Assembly: GCA_900230115.1 (NCBI GenBank)
Contig: LT907983.1
Coordinates: 5,130,774 to 5,194,773, forward strand
DNA from: Spirosomataceae bacterium TFI 002
Lineage (GTDB): Bacteria > Bacteroidota > Bacteroidia > Cytophagales > Spirosomataceae
Length of the DNA: 64,000 nucleotides
Direction: 5' to 3'
Shown here: positions 25,230-34,622 of the stretch, piece by piece
Layout of the letters: every line of letters begins with the position of its first letter
Position numbering within the stretch: the stretch's first letter is position 1
Notes under the pieces: generated by a model
Database searches by the model: none
Told to the model about the DNA's origin: nothing
The model's input: the letters and a program-made list of their open reading frames with translations, nothing else
Translations under genes and position numbers: made by a program

Positions 25230-25963
25230 GGAATTTTAATTGTTGCAGTCATGCCATTCCCTAGACTAGAATCAAAAATGGCACTACCACCCATAATTTC
25301 GGACCTAGCAATGATATTTTTAAGGCCTAAGCTGTTTACTTTTAAAGCATCTTCAAAGACAAAACCTTTACCCAAATCCTTGTAATTAATTATTACGTGC
25401 TTGTTTTCACTATAAATTGTCAGATAAATTTTACTTGCTTCTGCATATTTTAAAGTGTTATTTAATAACTCTTGCACTACACGATAAATAGCCAAGACTG
25501 TTCTACTATTCATTTTGGGCAGTTCTTCGAAATCTGTAACAATTTCAATTTCAGATAATTCATGAACTTTGTCTAGGAGTATGTCTAAGGCATATTCTAA
25601 ACCAAACTCTTCAAGCCCTGAAGGTAAAAGATCGTTCGAAATCCGTCTGACATTATCAACGGTTTTATCTATTAACTGTTTGAGCTTATTTCTGTTTACA
25701 TCTGATGCCGTTTCTGAGACCATTAATCTCATCATAGAAAGCGATGAACCAACTTCATCATGTAGTTCTCTTGCTACGCGTTTTCGCTCGTTTTCAGTTG
25801 CTTCTAAATTTTTTAAAAACAAGTCTTTTTGGTGGGAGGCTTCTTTCTCATGTATTTTTCTTTTGTAACTGAGCACAAAAAACAGAATTCCTCCAGCCAA
25901 TAATAGAAAAGCAAGTGTTCCACCAATAAGTAAAACGTAATAGTCTAACGAGACGTTTTCCAT
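25211..25963 (-). CDS. Sensor histidine kinase, HisKA_3/NarX-type
   Basis: Starting from ATG 25963 this is a 250-residue kinase with a single N-terminal membrane helix (YYVLLIGGTLAFLLLAGGIL), a short coiled linker, the phospho-acceptor His68 in RVARELHDEVGSSLS, an N-box (VVQELLNNTLKYAEASKIYL) and an ATP lid (GKGF, NSLGLKNIIARSEIMGGSAI). The upstream start at 26020 would deepen the overlap with the membrane gene, so the later ATG is preferred. There is no periplasmic sensor domain, so sensing may come through the membrane protein encoded just upstream. Confidence 0.92.
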   Translation of the reverse strand: MENVSLDYYVLLIGGTLAFLLLAGGILFFVLSYKRKIHEKEASHQKDLFLKNLEATENERKRVARELHDEVGSSLSMMRLMVSETASDVNRNKLKQLIDKTVDNVRRISNDLLPSGLEEFGLEYALDILLDKVHELSEIEIVTDFEELPKMNSRTVLAIYRVVQELLNNTLKYAEASKIYLTIYSENKHVIINYKDLGKGFVFEDALKVNSLGLKNIIARSEIMGGSAIFDSSLGNGMTATIKIPWRRKT

Positions 25964-26589
25964 AAACCAATACTGATGAATATATGCAATATAGCCAATA
26001 AAAATGCGTGCATAGTCCAAGCCGTTATATTTAATATCCGAGTCTCATGGTTAATTAAATTACTCAAAATGAACAAGACGAAACTTCCAGTGAAATAAAG
26101 AAAGAATGCTGTCACTAACCAAAAATCGGGACTATTTTCGGGCTCCTTAATACTCAAGTCATTAAACATTCTGTAGTAAAAAATAAAACAAAAGATGATT
26201 ATGAGTAATGATTCTAGGGATCTTGAATAAGAATTGTAATTATTGATTCCTTGAATAAACAACGCGTTAGCAAGACAAAAAGCAGAGAATCCCAAAATGA
26301 CCAGAAATAGATATTTACGATTAGAAAAGCCCTCTAACAATCTTGTAAATAGCAAACCTATCACTGAAAACTCCAACCAGGTATATAAGTGTAAATAGGG
26401 AAGGTTATTAATCCTATGGTCTGATAATTGCCGGGATAATATTTCAAAAAAGATACCCATTGCTAAAAACAGCAATATTTCAGGATACCTTTTTTGAATG
26501 TATTTTAGTTTTAATAAAGCAACAGAGGAACTTAATATTATTATGAATGGTACGTAATTTAATAACCATAAAAGGGTCGATTCATTCAT
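25945..26589 (-). CDS. Seven-helix-like membrane protein coupled to the histidine kinase
   Basis: This 214-residue protein has about seven hydrophobic stretches (WLLNYVPFIIILSSSVALL, ILLFLAMGIFFEI, WLEFSVIGLLFTRLL, YLFLVILGFSAFCLANALF, SLLIIIFCFIFYYRMF, FWLVTAFFLYFTGSFVLFIL, MHAFLLAILHIFISIGLW) and no known catalytic motif. It overlaps the kinase start by 19 bp, giving a three-gene coupled unit of membrane protein, kinase and regulator. Comparable small membrane genes precede HisKA_3 kinases in Bacteroidota, so it may be the sensory part; that is inference. Confidence 0.82.
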   Translation of the reverse strand: MNESTLLWLLNYVPFIIILSSSVALLKLKYIQKRYPEILLFLAMGIFFEILSRQLSDHRINNLPYLHLYTWLEFSVIGLLFTRLLEGFSNRKYLFLVILGFSAFCLANALFIQGINNYNSYSRSLESLLIIIFCFIFYYRMFNDLSIKEPENSPDFWLVTAFFLYFTGSFVLFILSNLINHETRILNITAWTMHAFLLAILHIFISIGLWKTSR

Positions 26590-26624
26590 ATTTTAAGTCT
26601 TTCAATTAGTCAAACTTATCATTT

Positions 26625-27041
26625 TTAAGGTACATACAATGGACTATCCGTGTCACAGATTTGAGGACATGGATGAGAGAAGTCATTAACTGGAGCACCT
26701 TCGACTGCTGTAGTTCCATCACCTTCTTCACCTACTACATCTTTAGCATTTTTAGGTTCCGTGCCCCTTGCATTAACCATCAATAAGTGTGGAATTTTCT
26801 TCACTTTGTCATATTTCTCAGTTTCTTCATGGATTCCAATATAGAACCTTACATATTGAGCGTCTTCCACTTGTTCAAAAAGTTCTAAAAGGTCCTCTTT
26901 TGCCACCAAAAACGCACGCATTTCTTTTGGATTATACTTATCGCTTTCGGCGAGGTCTTTCTCTTTGTCTTTAAGATGAATCCAGTTTTCACACCAGGTT
27001 TGAGCTTTAAGAAGTGGAATCTTGTAATTGTCTTTTTTCAT
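26625..27041 (-). CDS. Hypothetical protein, 138 residues
   Basis: I do not recognise this protein. It lacks a signal peptide. The N-terminal 90 residues look alpha-helical and charged (LKAQTWCENWIHLKDKEKDL, FLVAKEDLLELFEQVEDAQY, VRFYIGIHEE), followed by IPHLLMVNARGTE, a Gly/Glu linker and a Pro/Cys-rich tail (FSHPCPQICDTDSPLYVP). The tail has two Cys three residues apart that could bind metal. It is divergent from the tail-collar locus and shares its control region, so a link with that locus is possible. Confidence 0.7.
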   Translation of the reverse strand: MKKDNYKIPLLKAQTWCENWIHLKDKEKDLAESDKYNPKEMRAFLVAKEDLLELFEQVEDAQYVRFYIGIHEETEKYDKVKKIPHLLMVNARGTEPKNAKDVVGEEGDGTTAVEGAPVNDFSHPCPQICDTDSPLYVP

Positions 27042-27100
27042 GGCAATACATTTTATTTAGGGTTAAAAATTAAACTAAAACAAAGTAAGACTAAAAAATC

Positions 27101-27142
27101 AAAAAATGAACGGGTATAAATACCTGTTTTTTCATTTGGGTA
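27101..27142. promoter_or_regulatory. Candidate operator between divergent genes (GGGTATAAATACC dyad plus TGGGTA)
   Basis: CGGGTATAAATACCTG (27111-27126) is a near-palindrome flanked by ATGAA and TTCAT arms. TGGGTA follows at 27137-27142. The core GGGTATAAATACC is close to GGGGAAAAATACC upstream of the collagen-like gene. It stands about 92-120 bp upstream of the start at 27234 and about 60-100 bp before the divergent start at 27041. A shared regulator is inferred. Confidence 0.4.
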
Positions 27143-27233
27143 CTTATGCTCTGTTAATGAAGTTTTATACTTCCGAGTTTTGACAAGATTTTCAAATCTA
27201 GTAGTCATAACTAATAAAACTAACAGTTAAATT

Positions 27234-27596
27234 ATGTACACATTAAATGTCACTAACAATTACGCCTACCCTGTGAAAACATCGCAAGGTCAGGAAATTC
27301 CTCCTAATGGAGGAACGCTTTCATTAACAAGGCTTGGGAGCCTGTATATGAACATTCCAGGGAATGGAGATATTAATTTCATAGACCTAGGGAGTGAAAA
27401 ACTGCCAGATTACCCCATGCCCAACCAAACTTGGGGGGTGCTAGTACGAGTACACACCCAAGAGGCCTATTACCGTTACGAAGGGGGAGGGGAATTATCA
27501 TTGACCATTGACAAATATGGTTCCACCACGCTAACAAGTACGAATGGTGATATGATCACCGTACAACTTCCTGAGCTTACGATAAAGCAGGAATAG
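27234..27596 (+). CDS. Hypothetical protein ahead of the tail-collar gene
   Basis: This 120-residue protein has no signal peptide and no family that I recognise. It appears all-beta (MYTLNVTNNYAYPVKTSQGQ, GTLSLTRLGSLYMNIPGNGD, GSTTLTSTNGDMITVQLPEL), with a repeated strand rhythm compatible with a small jelly-roll or fibre-accessory domain. It lies 88 bp before the collar-domain gene on the same strand and is likely co-expressed. The start ATG 27234 is supported by an AT-rich leader. Confidence 0.7.
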   Translation: MYTLNVTNNYAYPVKTSQGQEIPPNGGTLSLTRLGSLYMNIPGNGDINFIDLGSEKLPDYPMPNQTWGVLVRVHTQEAYYRYEGGGELSLTIDKYGSTTLTSTNGDMITVQLPELTIKQE

Positions 27597-27684
27597 AACA
27601 ATTCACAAATGGCCCTCAATTCTTATTAAAAATTTACAATTAACCGCACGTAATAGTGCAATTAAACTCTAAAACAATAATACT

Positions 27685-28203
27685 ATGGAAGGATATATCG
27701 GACAACTCATGATGTTTGCAGGATCATTTGCACCACGGAGCTGGGCATTTTGCGACGGATCATTATTATCAATTGCGTCAAATCAAGCATTATTCTCAAT
27801 TATCGGAACAACTTACGGCGGAGATGGTCGTACAACTTTTGCTTTACCAGATTTAAGAGGTAGGGTACCAGTAAAATTTGGAACTGGTCCTGGCTTGTCA
27901 CATTATCAAATTGGACAAAAGTCTGGAACTGAAACTGTTACACTTAATGCGACGGAAATGCCTTCACATAATCATACTGTAGCTATTAATGTTACTAACG
28001 GAGCAGGGAGCCAAGCTACTCCTGGAGGAGGACATTTGGCTAATATAACAAATGGATATAGTGACGAAGGTACTGCAGGAGCTTTTTTAGCAGGAGCTAC
28101 AACTGGAAATAATGGAGGGAATAGAGCTCATACAAATCTTCAACCTTTACTAGCAGTAAACTTTATAATCTGCCTTTATGGGATTTTCCCGTCTAGAAAT
28201 TAA
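27685..28203 (+). CDS. Phage tail collar domain protein (microcystin-dependent-protein type)
   Basis: This 172-residue protein carries the tail-collar fold found at short-tail-fibre tips. The opening MEGYIGQLMMFAGSFAPRSW, then AFCDGSLLSIASNQALFSII and GTTYGGDGRTTFALPDLRGR, is the classic signature. LNATEMPSHNHTV and LQPLLAVNFIICLYGIFPSR close the domain. There is no signal peptide. Stand-alone proteins of this type are common in Bacteroidota chromosomes without other phage genes; their function is unsettled. Here it precedes a giant adhesin and a LytTR regulator. Confidence 0.9.
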   Translation: MEGYIGQLMMFAGSFAPRSWAFCDGSLLSIASNQALFSIIGTTYGGDGRTTFALPDLRGRVPVKFGTGPGLSHYQIGQKSGTETVTLNATEMPSHNHTVAINVTNGAGSQATPGGGHLANITNGYSDEGTAGAFLAGATTGNNGGNRAHTNLQPLLAVNFIICLYGIFPSRN

Positions 28204-28217
28204 TCAAGCAGAAATCT

Positions 28218-28250
28218 CAACAATGCAGTGATTCAATTGCTGCATTGTTG
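28218..28250 (+). terminator. Perfect hairpin after the collar gene, no T-tract
   Basis: CAACAATGCAG (28218-28228) and CTGCATTGTTG (28240-28250) form an 11-bp perfect stem. No T-run follows, so it may attenuate or protect mRNA ends without terminating fully. It lies 40 bp before the adhesin start. Confidence 0.5.
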
Positions 28251-28290
28251 ATGAAATAATATTCTTCGAATCCCAACAGCATTAATAGCC

Positions 28291-31200
28291 ATGAAAACTA
28301 ACAAAAACTACTCTTTGAAGCTACTTTTCTTTGTTCTTCTATCTTCAGTTTGCTTTTCAAGTTTTGGTCAATTACCATATACAGAAACTTTTGAAACTGA
28401 AGGGGTAGGGGTTCGATACCAAGGGAATTTCTTTACCGCAGCGGATGTATGCACATCGCCAGATTATTTTAAACGGACTCAGGTTGCACCCTGCCCACAA
28501 AACCAAAATTTTGCAGGAAATTATTCTGGAAACATTGTTTCTACCAATATTCAAGGATCTTATTTTATTGCTGGAGATGATGTGTGTAAAGCAGATGCAA
28601 ATGAAAATCCATTAGGTAGTGGAGAGAAAGCGTATACAGTTATAAAAACTTTAGATGTTTCTAGCTTTTCGTCGGTAAATATTCAACTGGCAATTGCAGG
28701 TGAGGGGCTAGCATCTGGTAAGGAAACTTCAGATGCATTTTTTATTCAAATTGCATTTGATGGAAATGTCGCAACAGGGGCAAATGTAATTAATGGTTTA
28801 CCAACGTCAAGCAATGTGAATTCTGGAACCTACACCAACATTGGTGCATTTTATGGTGATGGGGCTCCTACTGGATATTTCAGACAAGATGCAGACCTAA
28901 ATGGGGCTGCTGACCCGTCTGGGGCAGCATTGACGCCTACTTTTGTTGATTATACATTTGTTACAGCTACAAATGGAGCTTCAAAAATGTCTATTAGGAT
29001 CGTAATGCAAACGTGCGACGGTACTGAAGACTTAGCATTTGATAACATTCGAGTTACTGGCTTGGGAAGTGACCCCATTGCGAGTATTTCAGCTACACCA
29101 AACTCTAAATTAGAAAATGCCGGAGGATCTTTCACCTATTCGGTTCAATTTGATAAAAATGCTACAAATAATACAACTGTAAATTTCACTTTAGGGGGAA
29201 CTGCAATTAGAAATTCAGATTATACAGTTTCGGGGGCGACCTTTAGCAATGCAACCACAGGATCTGTTGTTGTGAATAATGGCTCAAATTCAGCCAATAT
29301 TACTTTTACTCCAACTGCAGATAGCAATCTGGAACCAGATGAGTCGATAATTTTAAATTTAACTAGTGGAACTGGCTATAATCTAGGATCGGTGATTTCC
29401 AAATCGGTTACAATTATAAATGATGACACGGATGCAGTGGCACCTTTAATTGCTGCAACAGGCGTTAATCATGACCTACTCGATGGATTTTCTTTCGTTG
29501 CATTGGAAGACTTTACGTCGTCTCAAACTTTTTATTTTACCGAAAATGATTTTGACAATTCCCTTTTAAACTTTACAAACCAAACTGAAGCAGTCTTAAA
29601 ATGGGTGTCTCCGGCTTCTGTTACTAAAGGTCACGTTTTTGTTGTAAAGGAGACTTCTCTCAACACATTTTCCCTTTTCTGTTCTGCTGGATCGGGGTGT
29701 GGTACAATCACAAAAACTAGCACTTCGGGAAGTTTTAATCCAGATCAAAATGGTGATGCTTTTACAGTCTATACAGATACAAATGATGATCCTACGGATT
29801 TTATAAGCCAAGTCCATTCAACACTATTTACAGGAAAAGTAGGAAGTTCTGGAGGAAATATTCCGATCGAAAGTAATCCTACAAGCGTGTTTACGAATGC
29901 CGTTTTGGTTCAAGGTTTTCCTGCCGTTAATGCTGGAAGAACTGAGTATAAAGCTGCAAATAGAAATATTACGGTAGATAGAACCATTTTTCAAAATATC
30001 GCAAATTGGGATCATGGAGAAACCAATCAAGATTTGAATCCTACGTCATTTACCAATATTATCATTAGTTCAGGTGTTGCCTTGCCTAAAGTGAATGTTA
30101 CTGTAAATCCGATATCGGTGGTAGAAAACAGTGGAAATCCGATCCAATATACTTTTACCTTGTCTGAAAACGCAACATTTGATTATAATATCAATTTCGA
30201 TTACAGTGGTGTAGCTTCTATAAATTCAGACTTTACTGTAGCATTTTCTCCAAGTTCAGGAGCAACGATGGCGGGCGGTACTGGAACCATAAAAATACTA
30301 TCTGGTACCAACTCAGCAACTATTACGATTACTCCATTAGCTGATGATATTTTGGAACAGGATGAAAATTTACTGATTGCTTTAGCTTCAGGTAATTTTT
30401 ATGAGGCGGGGACTTCAGGTAGTGCCAATAGTATCATAGAAAATGACGATACGAGTGATGCAAAACCAGAAATCGCTATTGTGGGAGCCAAGCATGATGG
30501 AACAGATGGATTGAGCGTTGTAGCATTAAAAAACCTAACTGCTGGAGATGTTTATTACTTCACAGATAATGAATACGATAAAGCTAAACTGGCTTTTGAT
30601 CAAAATAATGAATTTGTTGTAAAATGGACCGTACCACTTGGTGGATTTGACCAAGGAAAAGTCATGAGTTTTGAAGAGACAACTACAACTTCAAATTTAT
30701 TTACAGTTTCTTGTAGCTCTGGATCGTGTGGAACTGTAGAGTTAGTGAGTGCATCGAGTTTTATAATTTCACCTGCAGGTGAAATATTCTATGCATACAA
30801 AGATAATAATAACGACCCTTCTGACGGTATTTTGGCCGTTTCATCTATATTTCAAACTGGAACAGAGATTGCTCGAGGTGGTGATATTGCGGCAGCTCAA
30901 AATGCACAGTTGGTTTACACCTCGGCGATTCTTGTAGATGGTTTTCCAATTGGAGGTCCAGCCGCTACTGCTGGAAGAGTTGAATACGACCCTACAAAAC
31001 GAGCTGTAAAAGTCGAGAACTCGGACTTTACAAATGTCTCCAATTGGGTTTTTAACGGCTCTATTATTTCACTATCCAATGATCCATTTACTGAAATAGC
31101 CTTACTTTCTCCAGAGATTAAGGTGGTAGATGCAGCAAATGCGGAAATAACTTCAGGAAGTGCAAATTCACCCTCAGTGTCTAATAATACTAATTTTGGG

Positions 31201-34200
31201 AGTATCTGCGTAGGTAGTACAGCAAGCAAAACTTATACTATTCAAAATATAGGAGATACAGATTTGTTACTCAATGGCAACCCAATTATTGCTTTAGGTG
31301 GAATAAATCCTAGTTTCTTCTCTGTAACTACCCAAGCATCTTCTTTGGTGACTGAAGGTGGAAATTCCAATTTTATAATAGAATACAATGGTTCTGCTGC
31401 AGGTACACACACAGCAATTGTAAGTATTGCAAATAACGATGGCGACGAAAACCCTTATACATTTACTATTTCGGGTACAACAGATGCTTTACCTACAGTG
31501 GCAGATGCAGGTGCAGATGTAAGTCTATGTGGTACCTTTACTGCAACTTTGGCAGGAAATACACCAACTATTGGCCTCGGAACATGGAGTAGCGATAATG
31601 GAGGGACTTTTTCCAGTATTAATAGCCCAACTTCTACGTTTTCTGGAACAGCGGGTAATTATACTTTAACATGGAGCATCACAAATGGAAGTTGTCCAGC
31701 AAGTACTAATGATCTTACACTGAATTTATATAATGTTATCAGCGACAATACGATTGGTTCTGCAACCACAATTTGTACAGGATCTGCTGCTCCCACTTTA
31801 CAAGGAACGGCAGTATTAGCTGGCGGTACAGGTTCTTATACTTATCAGTGGCAACGATCTACTACTTCCGCAACTACGGGTTTTACAGACATTATTTTGG
31901 CAAATAGTGCTAGCTATGATCCAGGCGTACTGACATCAACGATGTTTTATCGTCGAATTGTTGCATCTGGCCCATGTTCGGATATTTCAAATGCAGTTGA
32001 AATAACAGTTGATGCCTTACCTTCAGTTGCAAATGCCGGACAAGATATAAGCCTATGCGGAACATTTACTTCTACTTTGGCAGGAAACACTCCAACTCTG
32101 GGGACCGGACAATGGACGAGCAATAACGGAGGTACTTTTTCAAATATCAATAGCCCAACTTCTACTTTTTCTGGTTCTGCAGGTAATTATATCCTTACAT
32201 GGAGCATTACTAATGGTAGTTGCCCAGCTAGTACAAATAATTTGACTTTAGATTTTCTTGAGGAGATCAGTAACAATACAATTGGCTCAAATAGCTCAAT
32301 TTGTAGCGGAACAGCTGCTCCTACTTTGCAACAGACCGCCGTTTTAGCTGGTGGTTCGGGGTCATATACTTATCAATGGCAAGAATCTAGTACTTCCGCA
32401 ACAACAGGATTTACAGATATTGGTTTAGCAAATAGTGCTGTCTATGATCCAGGTGTATTGACATCAACCAAGTTTTACCGTCGAGTTGTCACTTCAGGTT
32501 CTTGTTCTGATATATCTAATCTGGTGGAAATCACAGTTTTTGAACCAACTGTGGGTATTTTAACTGGTGATGCAACAGTGTGTAAAGGTAGTAATAGCGG
32601 AACACTTACGCTTACCACTTATGTAGGAGATATTTTGCGATGGGAGTCTTCAAATGATGGATTTAATTTAGTGATTAATAGCATTAGCAATATTACATCT
32701 TCACTTGACTATACTAATTTAAATGAAAATACATCTTACAGAGTTGTAACGAAAAACGGACCTTGTGTAGAAACCAACTCAAATATTGTAACTGTAACCG
32801 TAGAAACGGCGATTGCTTATGAATATACACCTTTGATGCCATTTGGTGAAAATTTTGATGAAATAGAGGTGTGTCAAAATGGAAACACCAATATTGACAT
32901 CTCGGCAACTGGCTCAAATATCGAATACCAATGGCAAGTGGATGAAGGTGTTGGATTTGTTGACATTTCGAATGGAGGTAATTATCAAGGGGCACAAAGC
33001 GATACCCTTGAAATATCGAATACTCCTAATGCTATTGACGGATATAAATATCGAAGTATGATTTCAAACACTTGTGGAGTCACCCCTTCAGATACATTTT
33101 TACTCGATGTAATACTCCTGCCAGTAATTACACAAGAGCCTATAGGACAGACCGTTTGTCCCCAAAACGAGACAAACTTTAAAATAGAAGCAAATGGGGA
33201 ACAACTTTCGTATCAATGGGAGGTAAATACCGGAAATGGGTTTGTTTCAATCACTCCTAGTGCCAATTATTCAGGAATAAATTCAGATTCATTGCATCTT
33301 TCAAACATCAGCCCAGGGATGTCTGGCTATCAATATAGGTGTGTCGTTTCCAATAGTTGTGTATCAATTATATCAGCTTCTGTTTTACTTGAAGTAGATC
33401 AACAATTGGTTATACTAGCCCAGCCAATTAATCAAACAGTATGTGAAGGTGGAAATGCAATATTTAAGGCAGTTGTAGTACACACAGGCAATATTCCATT
33501 GACGTATCAATGGCAGAGAAAGTTAGGAACAAATTGGGTTGATATTAATTCGGGAGGAATTTACTCCATTGATGACTCGCTATTAGAAATAACAAATGTG
33601 CCATACTGGTTGAATGGAAGTCAGTTCCGTTGTGTTATGAATGGTTTTTGTCAAACGATCCCCAAGTCATTAAATGTTCACGAATTAGCAAAATTCACCA
33701 AGCAAGCTTCCAATGTGCAAATATGTGTTGGTAATTCGGCAAACTTTAGTGTTTCGGCGAGCGGGACAGGAATTACTTATCGTTGGCAAGTAAATAATGG
33801 AAGTGGCTTTAAAGATCTATTAGATGGCGGTATTTACCAAGGAGCTACACAATCAACTCTTACCTTAAATAACCCACCTTCAACAGTTGACGGTTATATA
33901 TATCGATGTATACTTTTTGGGAATGGACCATGTGACCCAGACTCTGTTAAGAGCAGTCCAAGGTCAATTTCTATAGGTGTTTCTGCTGAGGCTCAGATTA
34001 TTTCATACCAAACTGATATTTCAACTGCTGTACCTCTAACTCAGGCTGTTGCTTATGTCTTTGCCAACAATAAAATTATTCAACCTAATGGTAAAGCTGC
34101 TTTTCAAGCAGGAAATGCCATAATTCTCAATTCTGGGTTTGAAGCACAATCGGGTGCCGTTTTTGAAGCAAAAATTAGGAATCCTTGCCAAATCTCATCA

Positions 34201-34248
34201 TCCAGCACAAGCAATGGAGGTAGTATTCCTGCAGAACTAATCAAATAA
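28291..34248 (+). CDS. Giant modular cell-surface adhesin (Calx-beta, choice-of-anchor D, Ig-like, 3-coathanger)
   Basis: This 1985-residue exported protein has a signal peptide (LLFFVLLSSVCFSSFGQ). Residues about 264-380 and 600-720 are Calx-beta domains, each with a DDILEQDENLLI-like or DSNLEPDESIIL strand before an acidic turn. Two related modules follow them (about 383-600 and 726-940; compare DGFSFVALEDF with DGLSVVALKNL). Residues about 941-1064 match choice-of-anchor D (ICVGSTASKTYTIQNIGD). Two near-identical repeats of about 175 residues start at 1070 and 1244. Four Ig-like domains (YQWQVDEG, YQWEVNTG, YQWQRKLG, YRWQVNNG) precede a C-terminal 3-coathanger domain (AFQAGNAIILNSGFEAQSGA). 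No T9SS type A tail is visible. A LytTR gene begins 11 bp later. Adhesion or glycan capture at the surface is likely; the ligand is unknown. Confidence 0.9.
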   Translation: MKTNKNYSLKLLFFVLLSSVCFSSFGQLPYTETFETEGVGVRYQGNFFTAADVCTSPDYFKRTQVAPCPQNQNFAGNYSGNIVSTNIQGSYFIAGDDVCKADANENPLGSGEKAYTVIKTLDVSSFSSVNIQLAIAGEGLASGKETSDAFFIQIAFDGNVATGANVINGLPTSSNVNSGTYTNIGAFYGDGAPTGYFRQDADLNGAADPSGAALTPTFVDYTFVTATNGASKMSIRIVMQTCDGTEDLAFDNIRVTGLGSDPIASISATPNSKLENAGGSFTYSVQFDKNATNNTTVNFTLGGTAIRNSDYTVSGATFSNATTGSVVVNNGSNSANITFTPTADSNLEPDESIILNLTSGTGYNLGSVISKSVTIINDDTDAVAPLIAATGVNHDLLDGFSFVALEDFTSSQTFYFTENDFDNSLLNFTNQTEAVLKWVSPASVTKGHVFVVKETSLNTFSLFCSAGSGCGTITKTSTSGSFNPDQNGDAFTVYTDTNDDPTDFISQVHSTLFTGKVGSSGGNIPIESNPTSVFTNAVLVQGFPAVNAGRTEYKAANRNITVDRTIFQNIANWDHGETNQDLNPTSFTNIIISSGVALPKVNVTVNPISVVENSGNPIQYTFTLSENATFDYNINFDYSGVASINSDFTVAFSPSSGATMAGGTGTIKILSGTNSATITITPLADDILEQDENLLIALASGNFYEAGTSGSANSIIENDDTSDAKPEIAIVGAKHDGTDGLSVVALKNLTAGDVYYFTDNEYDKAKLAFDQNNEFVVKWTVPLGGFDQGKVMSFEETTTTSNLFTVSCSSGSCGTVELVSASSFIISPAGEIFYAYKDNNNDPSDGILAVSSIFQTGTEIARGGDIAAAQNAQLVYTSAILVDGFPIGGPAATAGRVEYDPTKRAVKVENSDFTNVSNWVFNGSIISLSNDPFTEIALLSPEIKVVDAANAEITSGSANSPSVSNNTNFGSICVGSTASKTYTIQNIGDTDLLLNGNPIIALGGINPSFFSVTTQASSLVTEGGNSNFIIEYNGSAAGTHTAIVSIANNDGDENPYTFTISGTTDALPTVADAGADVSLCGTFTATLAGNTPTIGLGTWSSDNGGTFSSINSPTSTFSGTAGNYTLTWSITNGSCPASTNDLTLNLYNVISDNTIGSATTICTGSAAPTLQGTAVLAGGTGSYTYQWQRSTTSATTGFTDIILANSASYDPGVLTSTMFYRRIVASGPCSDISNAVEITVDALPSVANAGQDISLCGTFTSTLAGNTPTLGTGQWTSNNGGTFSNINSPTSTFSGSAGNYILTWSITNGSCPASTNNLTLDFLEEISNNTIGSNSSICSGTAAPTLQQTAVLAGGSGSYTYQWQESSTSATTGFTDIGLANSAVYDPGVLTSTKFYRRVVTSGSCSDISNLVEITVFEPTVGILTGDATVCKGSNSGTLTLTTYVGDILRWESSNDGFNLVINSISNITSSLDYTNLNENTSYRVVTKNGPCVETNSNIVTVTVETAIAYEYTPLMPFGENFDEIEVCQNGNTNIDISATGSNIEYQWQVDEGVGFVDISNGGNYQGAQSDTLEISNTPNAIDGYKYRSMISNTCGVTPSDTFLLDVILLPVITQEPIGQTVCPQNETNFKIEANGEQLSYQWEVNTGNGFVSITPSANYSGINSDSLHLSNISPGMSGYQYRCVVSNSCVSIISASVLLEVDQQLVILAQPINQTVCEGGNAIFKAVVVHTGNIPLTYQWQRKLGTNWVDINSGGIYSIDDSLLEITNVPYWLNGSQFRCVMNGFCQTIPKSLNVHELAKFTKQASNVQICVGNSANFSVSASGTGITYRWQVNNGSGFKDLLDGGIYQGATQSTLTLNNPPSTVDGYIYRCILFGNGPCDPDSVKSSPRSISIGVSAEAQIISYQTDISTAVPLTQAVAYVFANNKIIQPNGKAAFQAGNAIILNSGFEAQSGAVFEAKIRNPCQISSSSTSNGGSIPAELIK

Positions 34249-34259
34249 AATAAAGAGCC

Positions 34260-34571
34260 ATGAAAACATTAAACAAAAAAGAAGGTCCATTTTTTAGAGA
34301 TATTTTATTTCTCGAAGCAAGTTCAAATTATACCCTTATTCACTACCGAGATAGTGAGGTTAAAATGGTAGCATATTCGCTCAACCTAGTAGCAGAAAAG
34401 TTGTCTAGATCCATTTGTTTATTTCGACCCAATAGGAAGTTTGTCGTTAATTTATCTCATGTTGATCAATACGATAACAATCATATCAAAGTCAAGAATA
34501 AAAGCATTTCAATTAGTCGTAGACGAAAAGTTAATGTGAAAAAGGTTCTAATGAATCATTTTAATAAATAA
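34260..34571 (+). CDS. LytTR-domain DNA-binding protein (stand-alone), paired with the adhesin
   Basis: This 103-residue protein is a single LytTR domain: ILFLEASSNYTLIHYRDSEV, FRPNRKFVVNLSHVDQYDNN and ISISRRRKVNVKKV. It shares layout and many residues with the LytTR-only protein at 788 but is clearly diverged. It starts 11 bp after the 1985-residue adhesin, so it is expressed with it. No receiver domain is present. A feedback role on the collar/adhesin locus, perhaps through the dyad near 27112, is inference. Confidence 0.87.
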   Translation: MKTLNKKEGPFFRDILFLEASSNYTLIHYRDSEVKMVAYSLNLVAEKLSRSICLFRPNRKFVVNLSHVDQYDNNHIKVKNKSISISRRRKVNVKKVLMNHFNK

Positions 34572-34622
34572 GACCTGGAGAAGTGAGTATTTTAGGTTCC
34601 GAAACTAGATCATTTGAAAAAT

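Noticed and set aside
27685-34248. Prophage or contractile injection system
   Set aside because: Only collar and adhesin proteins are present; no sheath, baseplate, terminase, portal or lysis genes were seen, so a phage remnant or injection system is not supported.
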